DNA of 64,000 bases from positions 186,001-250,000 of the forward strand of contig NZ_BMDS01000002.1 in assembly GCF_014635905.1 (NCBI RefSeq). Reading direction: 5' to 3'. The stretch is from Limosilactobacillus caviae. GTDB taxonomy: Bacteria; Bacillota; Bacilli; Lactobacillales; Lactobacillaceae. Position numbers and translations under genes: made by a program. Positions 54,550-62,083 of this stretch are shown here, one piece after another (within the stretch, counting starts at the first letter, position 1; each line of letters opens with the position of its first letter). The notes beneath the pieces were generated by a model that was not told where the DNA came from, did not search any database, and saw nothing but the letters and a program-made list of their open reading frames with translations.

Positions 54550-55546
54550 CGATTTCAACTGGTAAAAGAGTAGTTGAACTAACAGTACTTGCCCGGTTAA
54601 TCTGTGTCAATAGTTTATTGGCTGCCAAATTACCCATTAACTCCATGTCCTGCTTTAATAAAAATATCCCATTTGCGACGTACTGCGACCATTCCCAGTC
54701 ATCGAAGCTAACTAAACCGATGTCCTCTGGGAAAGAAAGGTTCAGTTCCTTGAAAATCGCTAATAAGTCGAATAATATCGGGCCCATTAATGAAACTACG
54801 GCTGTCTTTCCTTTAAGCTCATTTAACTGTTGCAGGAATGCTTTTGTAAGCCAATTACGATCATGTCCGCGAGTTTCAATATTATGGTAGCTAAGGCCGT
54901 TGTCAGCAGCAGCAACCTTTAACCCAGCAATTCGGGGGATTTGACCTGATGTTTCCGCAAAACGAGCACTAACAGTTAATATGTTTTGATAATTTTTTTG
55001 ATAAAGAATTTTGCCGAGATTGTAGCAAGCATCACGATTCGCAGAAGTTACTTTACCAACAGTAGAAGGCTGATCGTCAACTTCACGGTCAACAATAACT
55101 AGTGGAATATCATGATGGATAGCAGAAGAAAATTGATTGAAGTATCGTGAGTTAGGCTGAACAATGATTCCATCAACCCTTTGCTGGTAAAGACGTTGGA
55201 GTGCCCGGCTTTCGTTCTCACGAGAATTATTCGTATTCATGAGTAAAATGTCGTAGCCTGCTTGCTGCAGAACGTCGTCAATCCCTTTGGCGAGTAAAGA
55301 TGAAAAGGGGTTAGAGATATCACCAACGAGGATTCCGACAACATGACTATGATTTTGTCGGAGTAGGCGGGCAGAAGCAGTTGGAACAAAGTGAAGGTCA
55401 TTAATCGCCTTTTCCACTCGTTTCCGTGTTGCCGGCCGCATTTTATCGTAATGGCCGTTAAGGATACGTGAAACGGTGGTAGCAGAAACGCCAGCTGCTT
55501 TAGCAACGTCGGCGATAGTAGTATGTTGCGTCATTTGTTTATTCAT
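54530..55546 (-). CDS. LacI family transcriptional regulator
   Basis: DNA-binding repressor/activator of the LacI-GalR family, about 338 residues. The N-terminal helix-turn-helix is TIADVAKAAGVSATTVSRIL (about residues 10-29), followed by the hinge helix SARLLRQ; the sugar-binding domain is periplasmic-binding-protein like (VVGILVGDISNPF). It is embedded among gluconate genes, so it probably senses gluconate or 6-phosphogluconate and binds the operators near 58557-58635. Starts at 55546 or 55534 are both possible; the AAGGA site fits neither perfectly. Confidence 0.9.
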   Translation of the reverse strand: MNKQMTQHTTIADVAKAAGVSATTVSRILNGHYDKMRPATRKRVEKAINDLHFVPTASARLLRQNHSHVVGILVGDISNPFSSLLAKGIDDVLQQAGYDILLMNTNNSRENESRALQRLYQQRVDGIIVQPNSRYFNQFSSAIHHDIPLVIVDREVDDQPSTVGKVTSANRDACYNLGKILYQKNYQNILTVSARFAETSGQIPRIAGLKVAAADNGLSYHNIETRGHDRNWLTKAFLQQLNELKGKTAVVSLMGPILFDLLAIFKELNLSFPEDIGLVSFDDWEWSQYVANGIFLLKQDMELMGNLAANKLLTQINRASTVSSTTLLPVEIVARQSL

Positions 55547-55586
55547 CATCCTTATTAGTTCTACTATTAAGAATACCAAACCATGC

Positions 55587-55620
55587 AAAAAGCGTCACTA
55601 GCTAATTCGCTAGGACGCTT
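55587..55620 (-). terminator. terminator after gntP
   Basis: AAGCGTCACTAGC (55590-55602) pairs with GCTAGGACGCTT (55609-55620, one bulged A); on the - strand it is followed by TTTTGC. It separates the gntK-gntP unit from the regulator gene. Confidence 0.85.
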
Positions 55621-55630
55621 GAATTATAGC

Positions 55631-56974
55631 TTAAACAAATAGTGAGATGGCATAAACTGCGCCTAATCCTGCAAGAGCTAAGACGGAGGTTAGGGTTGTC
55701 CATGAAAGCAATGTTTCTTTTAGCGAAAGGCCAAAGTACTCCTTGATCATCCAGAATCCGGCATCATTAACGTGACCGCAGAAGACAGAACCAGCACCGA
55801 TAGATAGAACCATCAATGTTGCCATGACGGAATTGCCACCAAATTGATGCGCCATTGGAACGACAAGTCCGGCAGCAGTCATGGCCGCAACCGTTGATGA
55901 ACCAAGTGACATTCGTAGTAGCGCGGTGATTAACCAGGCAGCTAGGATCGGCGAGATATTAGTTTGAGCGAATAGCCCAGAAATATACTTAGAAATTCCG
56001 CCATCAACAAGGACCTGTTTGAAGGCCCCGCCACCACCGATAATTAAAAGCATAACGGAAATTTGTTTAATTGAGTCGGCGAGAGAAGTTGAAATTTCTT
56101 CCATCTTCTTGTTGCGTCGTAAGCCCATGGTAAAAATTGCGAAAATTAATGAAAGGAGCATCGCAAGGTCAGGAGCACCAATAAATTGAATAAACTCGTT
56201 GACCGGGTTATTTTTAGGGAAAATAAATGAACAGATAGTAGCAACAGCAATTAAGATAACTGGCATCATGGCAGTTAAAACAGAAATACCAAATTTAGGT
56301 GTTTCTTCAAGCTTAAATTCTTTATATTCACCAAGAACGGAGATATCGATATTTTTCCGGTAAACACGCGGATATACTTTTTGTAATACCCAGTTATAAA
56401 CAGGTCCTGCAATGATAATCGTTGGAATAGCAGCTAAAATACCGAGGAGCAAAACATGACCAAGGTTAGCACCAAGAATGTCGGTGATTGCTGTTGGTGC
56501 AGGGTGTGGGGGTAGGAAAGCGTGAGTAACGTTTAACGTGGCAGCCATTGGAATACCGAGGTACATTAATGGCATGTCAAGTTCACGCGCGATAATGAAA
56601 ATAATTGGTAAAACGACAACCAGTCCGACTTCAAAGAATAATGCTAATCCGATAATGAAGGAAGCGAGGATAACGGCCAATTGAATCCAGCGCCGGCCAA
56701 ATTTATTAATAAGGGTAGTTGCAATTCGGTATCCGCCACCAGCATCGGAAACTAATTTACCAAGCATTGAACCAAATCCAAAGATAATTGCAAGGTGTCC
56801 AAGCTGGCCGCCGATACCTGACTCAATTGTTTGGGGGATCTTTGTAAGTGGTAATCCAAGCAATAGACCAACGATGAAAGATGTGATTACTAAACCAACA
56901 AAAGTATTCATTTTGAGTTTAACAATCATAAAAATAAGAATAATAACTCCAATTAAAACGATAAGTAAAGGCAT
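55631..56974 (-). CDS. gntP: gluconate permease, GntP family
   Basis: Proton-coupled gluconate importer of the GntP family. It has 447 residues and about 12-13 membrane helices. Family motifs: LPPHPAPTAITDILGANLG (about residues 166-184), the GGGGAFKQVLVDGGIS loop and GAGSVFCGHVNDAGFWMIKEYFG-type end (HVNDAGFW). ATG 56974 has AGGAGG whose first bases are the stop codon of the gntK gene upstream, so translation is coupled. Confidence 0.93.
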   Translation of the reverse strand: MPLLIVLIGVIILIFMIVKLKMNTFVGLVITSFIVGLLLGLPLTKIPQTIESGIGGQLGHLAIIFGFGSMLGKLVSDAGGGYRIATTLINKFGRRWIQLAVILASFIIGLALFFEVGLVVVLPIIFIIARELDMPLMYLGIPMAATLNVTHAFLPPHPAPTAITDILGANLGHVLLLGILAAIPTIIIAGPVYNWVLQKVYPRVYRKNIDISVLGEYKEFKLEETPKFGISVLTAMMPVILIAVATICSFIFPKNNPVNEFIQFIGAPDLAMLLSLIFAIFTMGLRRNKKMEEISTSLADSIKQISVMLLIIGGGGAFKQVLVDGGISKYISGLFAQTNISPILAAWLITALLRMSLGSSTVAAMTAAGLVVPMAHQFGGNSVMATLMVLSIGAGSVFCGHVNDAGFWMIKEYFGLSLKETLLSWTTLTSVLALAGLGAVYAISLFV

Positions 56975-56987
56975 AGTAGGTAACCTC

Positions 56988-58517
56988 CTAGTGAGTGGAT
57001 TGTTGTTGCAGTTTTGCAATTGTTGAGTAGGCTGGTGTTAATAGCCCTTCAACCTGTTGGAAAAGCGGTAAGTAGTTTTGATAAATATTAACCGCCTCTT
57101 GATTTGGCTGATATGAACTGATATCGCCAATAAATGTTTGAATAATTTCGTAGTTTTCAATCATTTCCAAACTTTTCATTGCCATCGTGACTGCACCGAG
57201 ACAGCCGGATTCAAATGAGTTGGGAATGTTGACTGGACAATTTAAGACATCGGCTAACATTTGGCGCCAGACTTCCGCGCGGGCAAAGCCACCAGTTGCG
57301 GGTACGCTTGCGGGTTCACCAACAAGATCTCGTACAGCTTGGAAAACAGTTGCAATGTTCATACAGATACCTTCCATTACGGCCCGGAGCATATCAGCCC
57401 GTGTATGCATATGAGAAAGACCGAAGAAACTGCCACGGGCATTAGCATCCCATAACGGGGCACGTTCACCACCGAGGAATGGGTGGAAAAGCAATCCGTG
57501 TGCTCCAGCAGGTACGCCTTCAATAACTTGATTAGCGAGCGTATACGGATCAATATTTTCGTTCTTAACTGCACTTGCATCAACTAAGTGTTCGACAGCC
57601 CATTGATAGACATCGCCACCATTGTTAAGCGGACCACCGATTACCCACAATCCTTTATCTACGGCATAACAGAAGAGTCGTTGTTGGGGGTCGATTACAG
57701 GATGGTCAGTCACAACCCGAACTCCAGCTGAGGTCCCAATTGTAATTGCAACGGTATTTTGCTTAATTGCACCAACGCCCAAGTTAGATAAAGCGCCGTC
57801 AAATGCACCGTAAACAAATGGCGTATCAGCTGGAATACCCATTTTTGCTTGTGCTTCTGCCGTTAGCCCAATCGCTTGAGTTGTTCCGTTGACAATTTCT
57901 GGTAATTGGTTACGGTTCACCTTTGCAAGTTCTAGTGCCTGTTCATCCCAGTTACAAGTGTTGACGTTCATCATTCCCGTACACGAAGCGATGGAAACAT
58001 CAACCTTAAATGTATTGAAAAACCGATAGAAGAGGTACGACTTGATATCTCCAAAATATGCTGCTTTTGCAATCTTGTCGGCTTGGGTTTTATTGAGCCA
58101 CATGATTTTTGTTAATGGGGACATCGGGTGAATCGGTGTACCGGTTTTAGCATAGATTTGCTGCCCAGCAGGACTATGTTTTAACTCATTAGCGACATCA
58201 CGTGCACGGGTATCAGCCCAGGTAATTACGCGAGAAAGAGGGGTGAAGTTCTTATCAAGCATGATTACGCTTTGATTAGCACTAGAAAATGATACCGCTA
58301 ACAATTTTCCGTTTGTTAACTTTGCTTTTTCAGCAGCGTCATGAATAACTTTTTCCACTGCTTCAACAATTGCCGCCGGATCTTGCTCAGCCATTCCATT
58401 AGCATCGCGGTAAAGAGAATAACCTTGACTAAATTGATCTAAAACAGCTGCGTTTTGGTCGTATAAAACTGCTTTGGTAGAAGTAGTTCCAACATCGACA
58501 CCGATAAAATAATTCAT
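56988..58517 (-). CDS. gntK: gluconokinase (paralogue 2, promoter-proximal)
   Basis: FGGY kinase for gluconate, 509 residues, same length as paralogue 1. It has GVDVGTTSTKAVLYD at the N-terminus, ITWADTRARDVA, GLLFHPFLGGERAPLW and ATGGFARAEVWRQMLADVL. It is the first gene of the gntK-gntP operon under a promoter with cre and LacI-type operators. The C-terminal tails of the two copies differ most (LTPAYSTIAKLQQQ here against LSPAYSEIANLQER), showing long divergence rather than a recent copy. Confidence 0.92.
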   Translation of the reverse strand: MNYFIGVDVGTTSTKAVLYDQNAAVLDQFSQGYSLYRDANGMAEQDPAAIVEAVEKVIHDAAEKAKLTNGKLLAVSFSSANQSVIMLDKNFTPLSRVITWADTRARDVANELKHSPAGQQIYAKTGTPIHPMSPLTKIMWLNKTQADKIAKAAYFGDIKSYLFYRFFNTFKVDVSIASCTGMMNVNTCNWDEQALELAKVNRNQLPEIVNGTTQAIGLTAEAQAKMGIPADTPFVYGAFDGALSNLGVGAIKQNTVAITIGTSAGVRVVTDHPVIDPQQRLFCYAVDKGLWVIGGPLNNGGDVYQWAVEHLVDASAVKNENIDPYTLANQVIEGVPAGAHGLLFHPFLGGERAPLWDANARGSFFGLSHMHTRADMLRAVMEGICMNIATVFQAVRDLVGEPASVPATGGFARAEVWRQMLADVLNCPVNIPNSFESGCLGAVTMAMKSLEMIENYEIIQTFIGDISSYQPNQEAVNIYQNYLPLFQQVEGLLTPAYSTIAKLQQQSTH

Positions 58518-58543
58518 AGCAAATTCTCCCTCTATTTATTCTT

Positions 58544-58557
58544 TGAAAACGTTTTAG
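58544..58557. promoter_or_regulatory. second cre-like site in the gntK leader
   Basis: TGAAAACGTTTTAG agrees with TGWAANCGNTNWCA at 12 of 14 positions and lies downstream of the promoter. It may be a roadblock-type CcpA site. Confidence 0.4.
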
Positions 58558-58570
58558 TTTATCGATACAC
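58557..58570. promoter_or_regulatory. LacI-type operator O1
   Basis: GTTTATCGATACAC is a near-perfect palindrome with central CG (one mismatched pair), the shape of LacI-family operators. It lies just downstream of the -10 element of the gntK-gntP promoter. Confidence 0.6.
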
Positions 58571-58575
58571 CTAAT

Positions 58576-58604
58576 AATATAATATTTTATGTAAGCGTTG
58601 TCAA
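58576..58604 (-). promoter_or_regulatory. promoter of gntK-gntP
   Basis: On the - strand TTGACA (58604-58599), exactly 17 bases, TATATT (58581-58576), about 60 bases before the start codon. Confidence 0.88.
58590..58603. promoter_or_regulatory. catabolite-responsive element (cre)
   Basis: TGTAAGCGTTGTCA matches the CcpA consensus TGWAANCGNTNWCA at every defined position and overlaps the -35 element and spacer of the gntK-gntP promoter, the arrangement of a repressing site. Confidence 0.85.
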
Positions 58605-58621
58605 CACATTATTGAATATCA

Positions 58622-58635
58622 GTTTATCGATTTCC
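58622..58635. promoter_or_regulatory. LacI-type operator O2 (half-conserved)
   Basis: GTTTATCGATTTCC repeats the left ten bases of O1 (AGTTTATCGAT at 58621-58631 and 58556-58566), 65 bases apart, upstream of the -35 element. Confidence 0.5.
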
Positions 58636-58746
58636 TAAAAAGCTAAATAAAAAGTAATTGCATATGCATATTAAGGTGTGATACTATTAGTTGCTTAATT
58701 TGTTATATTTTAGTTGTAAGCAATGATTTTACGGGGAGGGATTACA

Positions 58747-59280
58747 ATGAAAATCCGAAAAGCAACAATGGCAGATTTAAATGTAGTAGTAGATATTTTA
58801 CGTGATGGCCGTAACCAGTTGGCTGAACGAGGCGTTGATCAATGGCAGGGAGACTATCCTAACGTCACTCATGTAAGAGAAGATATTGAAAATGGCTATG
58901 CTTATCTCGTAAAGGCGGATGATGGACAAACGGTCGGTACACTAGCAATCGTTGAGGCACCGGATCATTTTTATGATAAGCTTAATGGGGAATGGCTAAT
59001 TAATACTGAAAATTATGTTGTAATCCATCGTGTAGCAATTCATTCACGTCATGCGGGAAAAGGCTATGCGTCAAAATTATTTTTAAGTTTGATTGAATAT
59101 CTAGAAACAGAACGTCCTGATATTAAGTCAATTCGTTTAAGCACAAATGAAAATAATGCCGCAATGCAACGAATCGCAATAAAAAGCGGTTTTAAAAAGG
59201 TGGGGACTTTACATGGGGCGTTCCGACCAAATGAACTTTCGTATGTTTACGAATTGTTAACTAAGGTACGGGTTGCTTAG
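58747..59280 (+). CDS. GNAT N-acetyltransferase
   Basis: Acetyl-CoA dependent acyltransferase, 177 residues. The core reads [30 protein letters not shown] (about residues 93-122), with the A-loop RHAGKGYA and the later [20 protein letters not shown]. The N-terminal [15 protein letters not shown] resembles a subgroup seen in lactobacilli. Substrate unknown. ATG 58747 follows GGGGAGGG. The stop TAG is part of the GAGG site of the next gene, indicating an operon. Confidence 0.85.
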   Translation: MKIRKATMADLNVVVDILRDGRNQLAERGVDQWQGDYPNVTHVREDIENGYAYLVKADDGQTVGTLAIVEAPDHFYDKLNGEWLINTENYVVIHRVAIHSRHAGKGYASKLFLSLIEYLETERPDIKSIRLSTNENNAAMQRIAIKSGFKKVGTLHGAFRPNELSYVYELLTKVRVA

Positions 59281-59290
59281 GAGGAATACA

Positions 59291-60034
59291 GTGAAAAAGA
59301 AATATTGCCCTCAATGCGGAACACAACAGCCAGCTGATGCAAAATTCTGTTCAAAGTGTGGTTATGATTTCGGAAATCTTTTGTCGCGCCGATCACAACG
59401 AAGACAAGATAATAAGTGGCGCAAACGGATAATTTTAATTAGTATTATTGTCGTTATTTTAGTGATTAGCGGGGTGATTATTGGTCAACGCAACAATCAT
59501 TATGCAAGTCATGATGTATCTGAAGCATCAAGTTCGATGACTAGCGGCAGCACTGACCAGGCAACTTCAGCAAGTGAGGATAACGAGACAAATACGCAAT
59601 CACAACCGCAATCATCTGGTAACGCACTTTCACCTAATATTGGTCCTAAAGTGAGCGCGGCGGCAATTACTTATTACGCGGTAAAGACTAATACTCCTTG
59701 GCAAGATTTTTTAACTTTTGATAAAAATGAAGGGATAACAGTCCGTCTTTCAACTGACAGAGACTTGTTGGATAAGTTAACCGAAAAGGGACAGGGGATG
59801 GCTTACGAAGTTTTTGGCAATCACGATGCTGATGAAGATAGTGATCCTGAATTTGTTTATACAATTGATAAAGACGACGATATTAATATTTATTATTTAT
59901 CTCATCGTAGCGATGCTGACAGTTACGATCCTGTTACGACCGTGTCCAGACAAGAGATTGTTGATTACTTAAACACCCATCATTATGCTAATGCAACCCA
60001 GCAACTAGGCGAAAAAGTTATTATTGAAAAATAA
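59291..60034 (+). CDS. zinc-ribbon membrane protein with extracellular domain
   Basis: A 247-residue protein: an N-terminal zinc ribbon [21 protein letters not shown] (residues 3-23, written here in part: CPQCG and CSKCG), a basic segment, one membrane helix (about residues 48-68), a Ser/Thr/Gln-rich linker, and a C-terminal extracellular domain of about 130 residues containing [22 protein letters not shown] 59291 with TAGGAGG upstream is the start. The domain resembles the conserved C-terminal domain of several lactobacillus surface proteins; function unknown. A weak hairpin follows (60031-60072). Confidence 0.75.
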   Translation: MKKKYCPQCGTQQPADAKFCSKCGYDFGNLLSRRSQRRQDNKWRKRIILISIIVVILVISGVIIGQRNNHYASHDVSEASSSMTSGSTDQATSASEDNETNTQSQPQSSGNALSPNIGPKVSAAAITYYAVKTNTPWQDFLTFDKNEGITVRLSTDRDLLDKLTEKGQGMAYEVFGNHDADEDSDPEFVYTIDKDDDINIYYLSHRSDADSYDPVTTVSRQEIVDYLNTHHYANATQQLGEKVIIEK

Positions 60035-60076
60035 ATGCCAAACACAGCCATGATTGACTGGATTTGACATTTACTG

Positions 60077-60388
60077 TTATTTTTGATTAATTTGTTTAGC
60101 ATATTCACGAGCATTGTAAAGTTCATAGACTACCCATGTTTCGATAAGAGTGATAATACAGATAAGAACGGCTGTATACATATCTGGCAATACGAATAAG
60201 AGAAGCAAAAAGATCCACGAGATCCATGACCATTGCGTTTCAATAGTAATAATACGTTGAACTCGTTTAGTAGGCTCGATTCGACCTGATTGGTTAAAAA
60301 TTGTACGAATTTGGTAAAAATAGCGAACTTCAAAAATGCTTTCGATAATAAAAATAACGGTTAAGATGATTAATAAAACATTCATCAT
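60077..60388 (-). CDS. hypothetical membrane protein
   Basis: 103 residues with an N-terminal helix (about residues 3-20) and two closely spaced helices (about 52-68 and 70-88); the segment between is basic. I do not recognise the family. ATG 60388 has AAGGGG eight bases upstream. It converges on the zinc-ribbon gene. Confidence 0.6.
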   Translation of the reverse strand: MMNVLLIILTVIFIIESIFEVRYFYQIRTIFNQSGRIEPTKRVQRIITIETQWSWISWIFLLLLFVLPDMYTAVLICIITLIETWVVYELYNAREYAKQINQK

Positions 60389-60469
60389 AATAAGGACCCC
60401 TTATCCTTTAATTTACCTATAATTCTAGAACTATTGGAATGGGGAAGCAATTTAATCGCGTCAAAGAAT

Positions 60470-60520
60470 AAAAAATAGGCTTTTATCAAACATTGATTGA
60501 ATGATAAAAACCTATTTTTT
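60470..60520 (-). terminator. terminator of the small acidic protein gene
   Basis: AAAAAATAGGCTTTTATCA (60470-60488) pairs with TGATAAAAACCTATTTTTT (60502-60520, one mismatch); U runs occur in both directions. Confidence 0.85.
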
Positions 60521-60540
60521 CAATTCTACATATCAAGAAA

Positions 60541-60750
60541 TTAGACATTCATTGTCTTGCCATATTCATTATTAATGGTGTCAACAACGTCCTTGGCATG
60601 CATATCGTCTTCAACAACTGTTTCACCATCACGAAGAGTGTACTTTACACTCTCGTCCAAGTTATCAAAGTCTACATCATTACCATCTGCATCCACAAAA
60701 TTGAACTTCGAGTTTTGGAAGTTCTTAAGAGCATCTGCATTAATTTCCAT
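60541..60750 (-). CDS. small acidic hypothetical protein
   Basis: 69 residues, strongly acidic (many D and E: FVDADGNDVDFDNLDESV), no Cys and no membrane segment. ATG 60750 is chosen because AAAGGAAG lies about eight bases upstream. The dense D/N pattern might suggest metal binding, but no EF-hand loop is complete. A strong terminator follows, so it appears to be a monocistronic real gene. Family not recognised. Confidence 0.6.
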   Translation of the reverse strand: MEINADALKNFQNSKFNFVDADGNDVDFDNLDESVKYTLRDGETVVEDDMHAKDVVDTINNEYGKTMNV

Positions 60751-60822
60751 GATTATGCTTCCTTTCGCCATTATAGTAACACCAAATTAGCAAAAGGTAC
60801 AGGGGAGTGCTAAAAGAATTGA

Positions 60823-60975
60823 AAAATATTATGGGAAACGAACAGTAAGATTAGTTCAGTCGATAAAGAGCTGCACGTATACCCGTTTTTGATGCATGAA
60901 ATACTTAATGAAACTAGTCGGAAATGGGAAATCTTTGACGAAATTTTGCGGTGGATTAATAAACATCGGTACTAA
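60823..60975 (+). pseudogene. C-terminal remnant of an alpha/beta hydrolase
   Basis: The + frame from 60823 to the TAA at 60973 encodes about 50 residues including SSVDKELHVYPFLMHEILNE and ending in ILRWINKHRY. This is the C-terminal pattern of monoglyceride lipase/esterase-like alpha/beta hydrolases, where the His of HEILNE is the catalytic one. A stop codon lies directly upstream, no start or ribosome site is present, and the nucleophile elbow is absent. A terminator-like hairpin still follows. Confidence 0.65.
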
Positions 60976-60983
60976 TTAAAGTG

Positions 60984-61016
60984 AAAGAGCCATTGCTAAC
61001 GTGATGACTCTTTTTT
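60984..61016 (+). terminator. terminator left behind by the hydrolase remnant
   Basis: AAAGAGCCA (60984-60992) pairs with TGACTCTTT (61005-61013) with one mismatch, followed by TTT. Confidence 0.65.
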
Positions 61017-61079
61017 GCTGGCCATCTATAATAACGTTTAAGAAAAGAAAAATGTAAAAAGTTTATTTAATTTACACCT

Positions 61080-61107
61080 TTAACTAATGGTGTTCAGAAC
61101 ATATAAT
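61080..61107 (+). promoter_or_regulatory. promoter of the gene at 61153
   Basis: TTAACT (61080-61085), 16 bases, TATAAT (61102-61107). Confidence 0.65.
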
Positions 61108-61152
61108 AAGAGGTAGGAAGAGAAGATTGTATCTTGATAGGAGGAAAACGAA

Positions 61153-61428
61153 ATGTCTTTAATGCAAAATACCTCAGAAATTAATAAAACTGATAAGCAA
61201 GTTTACTTGGTTACTTTAATTCGGCGGAGTACAAATATGCCACAATATATTGATCATATGGTTTATGAAACTGCTGAAGGCGGCCAAAAGTTTATGGCAC
61301 GTTTGGTTGAAGCATTTTCACGAGCTGGGTATCGGCAACAGAAGATCAGTGATGATAAGTATGATCTTGATAATGGGCTTGATAAAATCACATTGCGGGG
61401 TACTACTCAACCGATCTACAAGGATTAA
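61153..61428 (+). CDS. hypothetical protein
   Basis: 91-residue soluble protein, not recognised. The centre, QVYLVTLIRRSTNMPQYIDHMVYE, reads like beta strand-loop-strand, followed by a helix (GGQKFMARLVEAFSRAGYR). It has a good promoter, TAGGAGGAAAACG before the ATG, and a terminator, so it is very likely expressed. No Cys, signal peptide or membrane segment. Confidence 0.65.
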   Translation: MSLMQNTSEINKTDKQVYLVTLIRRSTNMPQYIDHMVYETAEGGQKFMARLVEAFSRAGYRQQKISDDKYDLDNGLDKITLRGTTQPIYKD

Positions 61429-61452
61429 TAGAATAAATAACTTTTAATTAGA

Positions 61453-61493
61453 AAAAACTGATGCTGTATGAAAAATACAACACCAGCTTTTTT
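61453..61493. terminator. bidirectional terminator
   Basis: AAAAACTGATGCTGTAT (61453-61469) pairs imperfectly with ATACAACACCAGCTTTTT (61475-61492) between convergent genes. Confidence 0.7.
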
Positions 61494-61983
61494 AGTCTTT
61501 GTTCTGCAATGACGGAATTTTAACGTCATCAGTATAATTTGGACTCCACCAACCATGCTGACTAATGTAGCCAGATGGTAAGCAGCACAGTACTATTTCA
61601 ATTACGTCAAGGACAAATGATAGTGACACTAAGAAACTATTGTCACCACTACTTAAAACGATTGAAATTAGCCAAAAAGCTAAAACTGCCCACCCGGATA
61701 AGCCAGCATCACGGAAGCGGCGAACACTAATGGCGATTGATGGGAAAATATTGGCAATAGCAAAAATTCCAGTAAGAATCATCAACACCATTGCAAAACC
61801 GCCAGCGTTAGCATAACCATCTAATAGGTTAGTCACGGCGGAACCAACTGCCATTACAATTAGCAAGGTTAAGATTAAGAAAATAATGGTGGTGACAAGA
61901 ACGGGCCACCAGAAGTCCGCCCGCGTTGACCGGGCCTTGTACTTGAAAGCGTTTTGCCAGTAGTACTTGTAAGCTTTAAACAT
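61492..61983 (-). CDS. DUF805 family membrane protein (copy 1)
   Basis: 163 residues with four helices (about residues 27-50, 60-80, 96-112 and 118-136). DUF805 marks: YYWQNAFKYKARSTRADFWWP at the N-terminus, IANIFPSIAISVRRFRDAGLSGW in the middle and GWWSPNYTDDVKIPSL at the end. Function unknown. ATG 61983 has TGGAGGAG upstream. It is a paralogue of the gene at 63110-63601. Confidence 0.88.
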   Translation of the reverse strand: MFKAYKYYWQNAFKYKARSTRADFWWPVLVTTIIFLILTLLIVMAVGSAVTNLLDGYANAGGFAMVLMILTGIFAIANIFPSIAISVRRFRDAGLSGWAVLAFWLISIVLSSGDNSFLVSLSFVLDVIEIVLCCLPSGYISQHGWWSPNYTDDVKIPSLQNKD

Positions 61984-62029
61984 AAAATCTACTCCTCCAA
62001 AATAATGTCGGACTTGATTATAACATAAA

Positions 62030-62062
62030 AAGACCAACCAACTAGTGCGCTGATTGATCTCT
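62030..62062 (-). terminator. terminator after the SDR gene
   Basis: On the - strand AGATCAATC pairs with GGTTGGTCT (three G-U pairs), followed by TTTTT. The sequence resembles the hairpin at 63872-63902. Confidence 0.75.
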
Positions 62063-62083
62063 AATTTATTAAGATGCTAATTT

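Larger units (their letters stand above)
60751..61152. other. intergenic stretch with gene remnant
   Basis: 402 bases without an intact gene. It holds the divergent promoter area of the small acidic protein gene, the hydrolase remnant (60823-60975), its old terminator (60984-61016) and the promoter of the gene at 61153 (61080-61107). Confidence 0.7.

Noticed and set aside
52949-58517. The two gluconokinase genes as an assembly duplication
   Set aside because: They differ at many codons along the full length and have different neighbours and promoters, so they are real paralogues.
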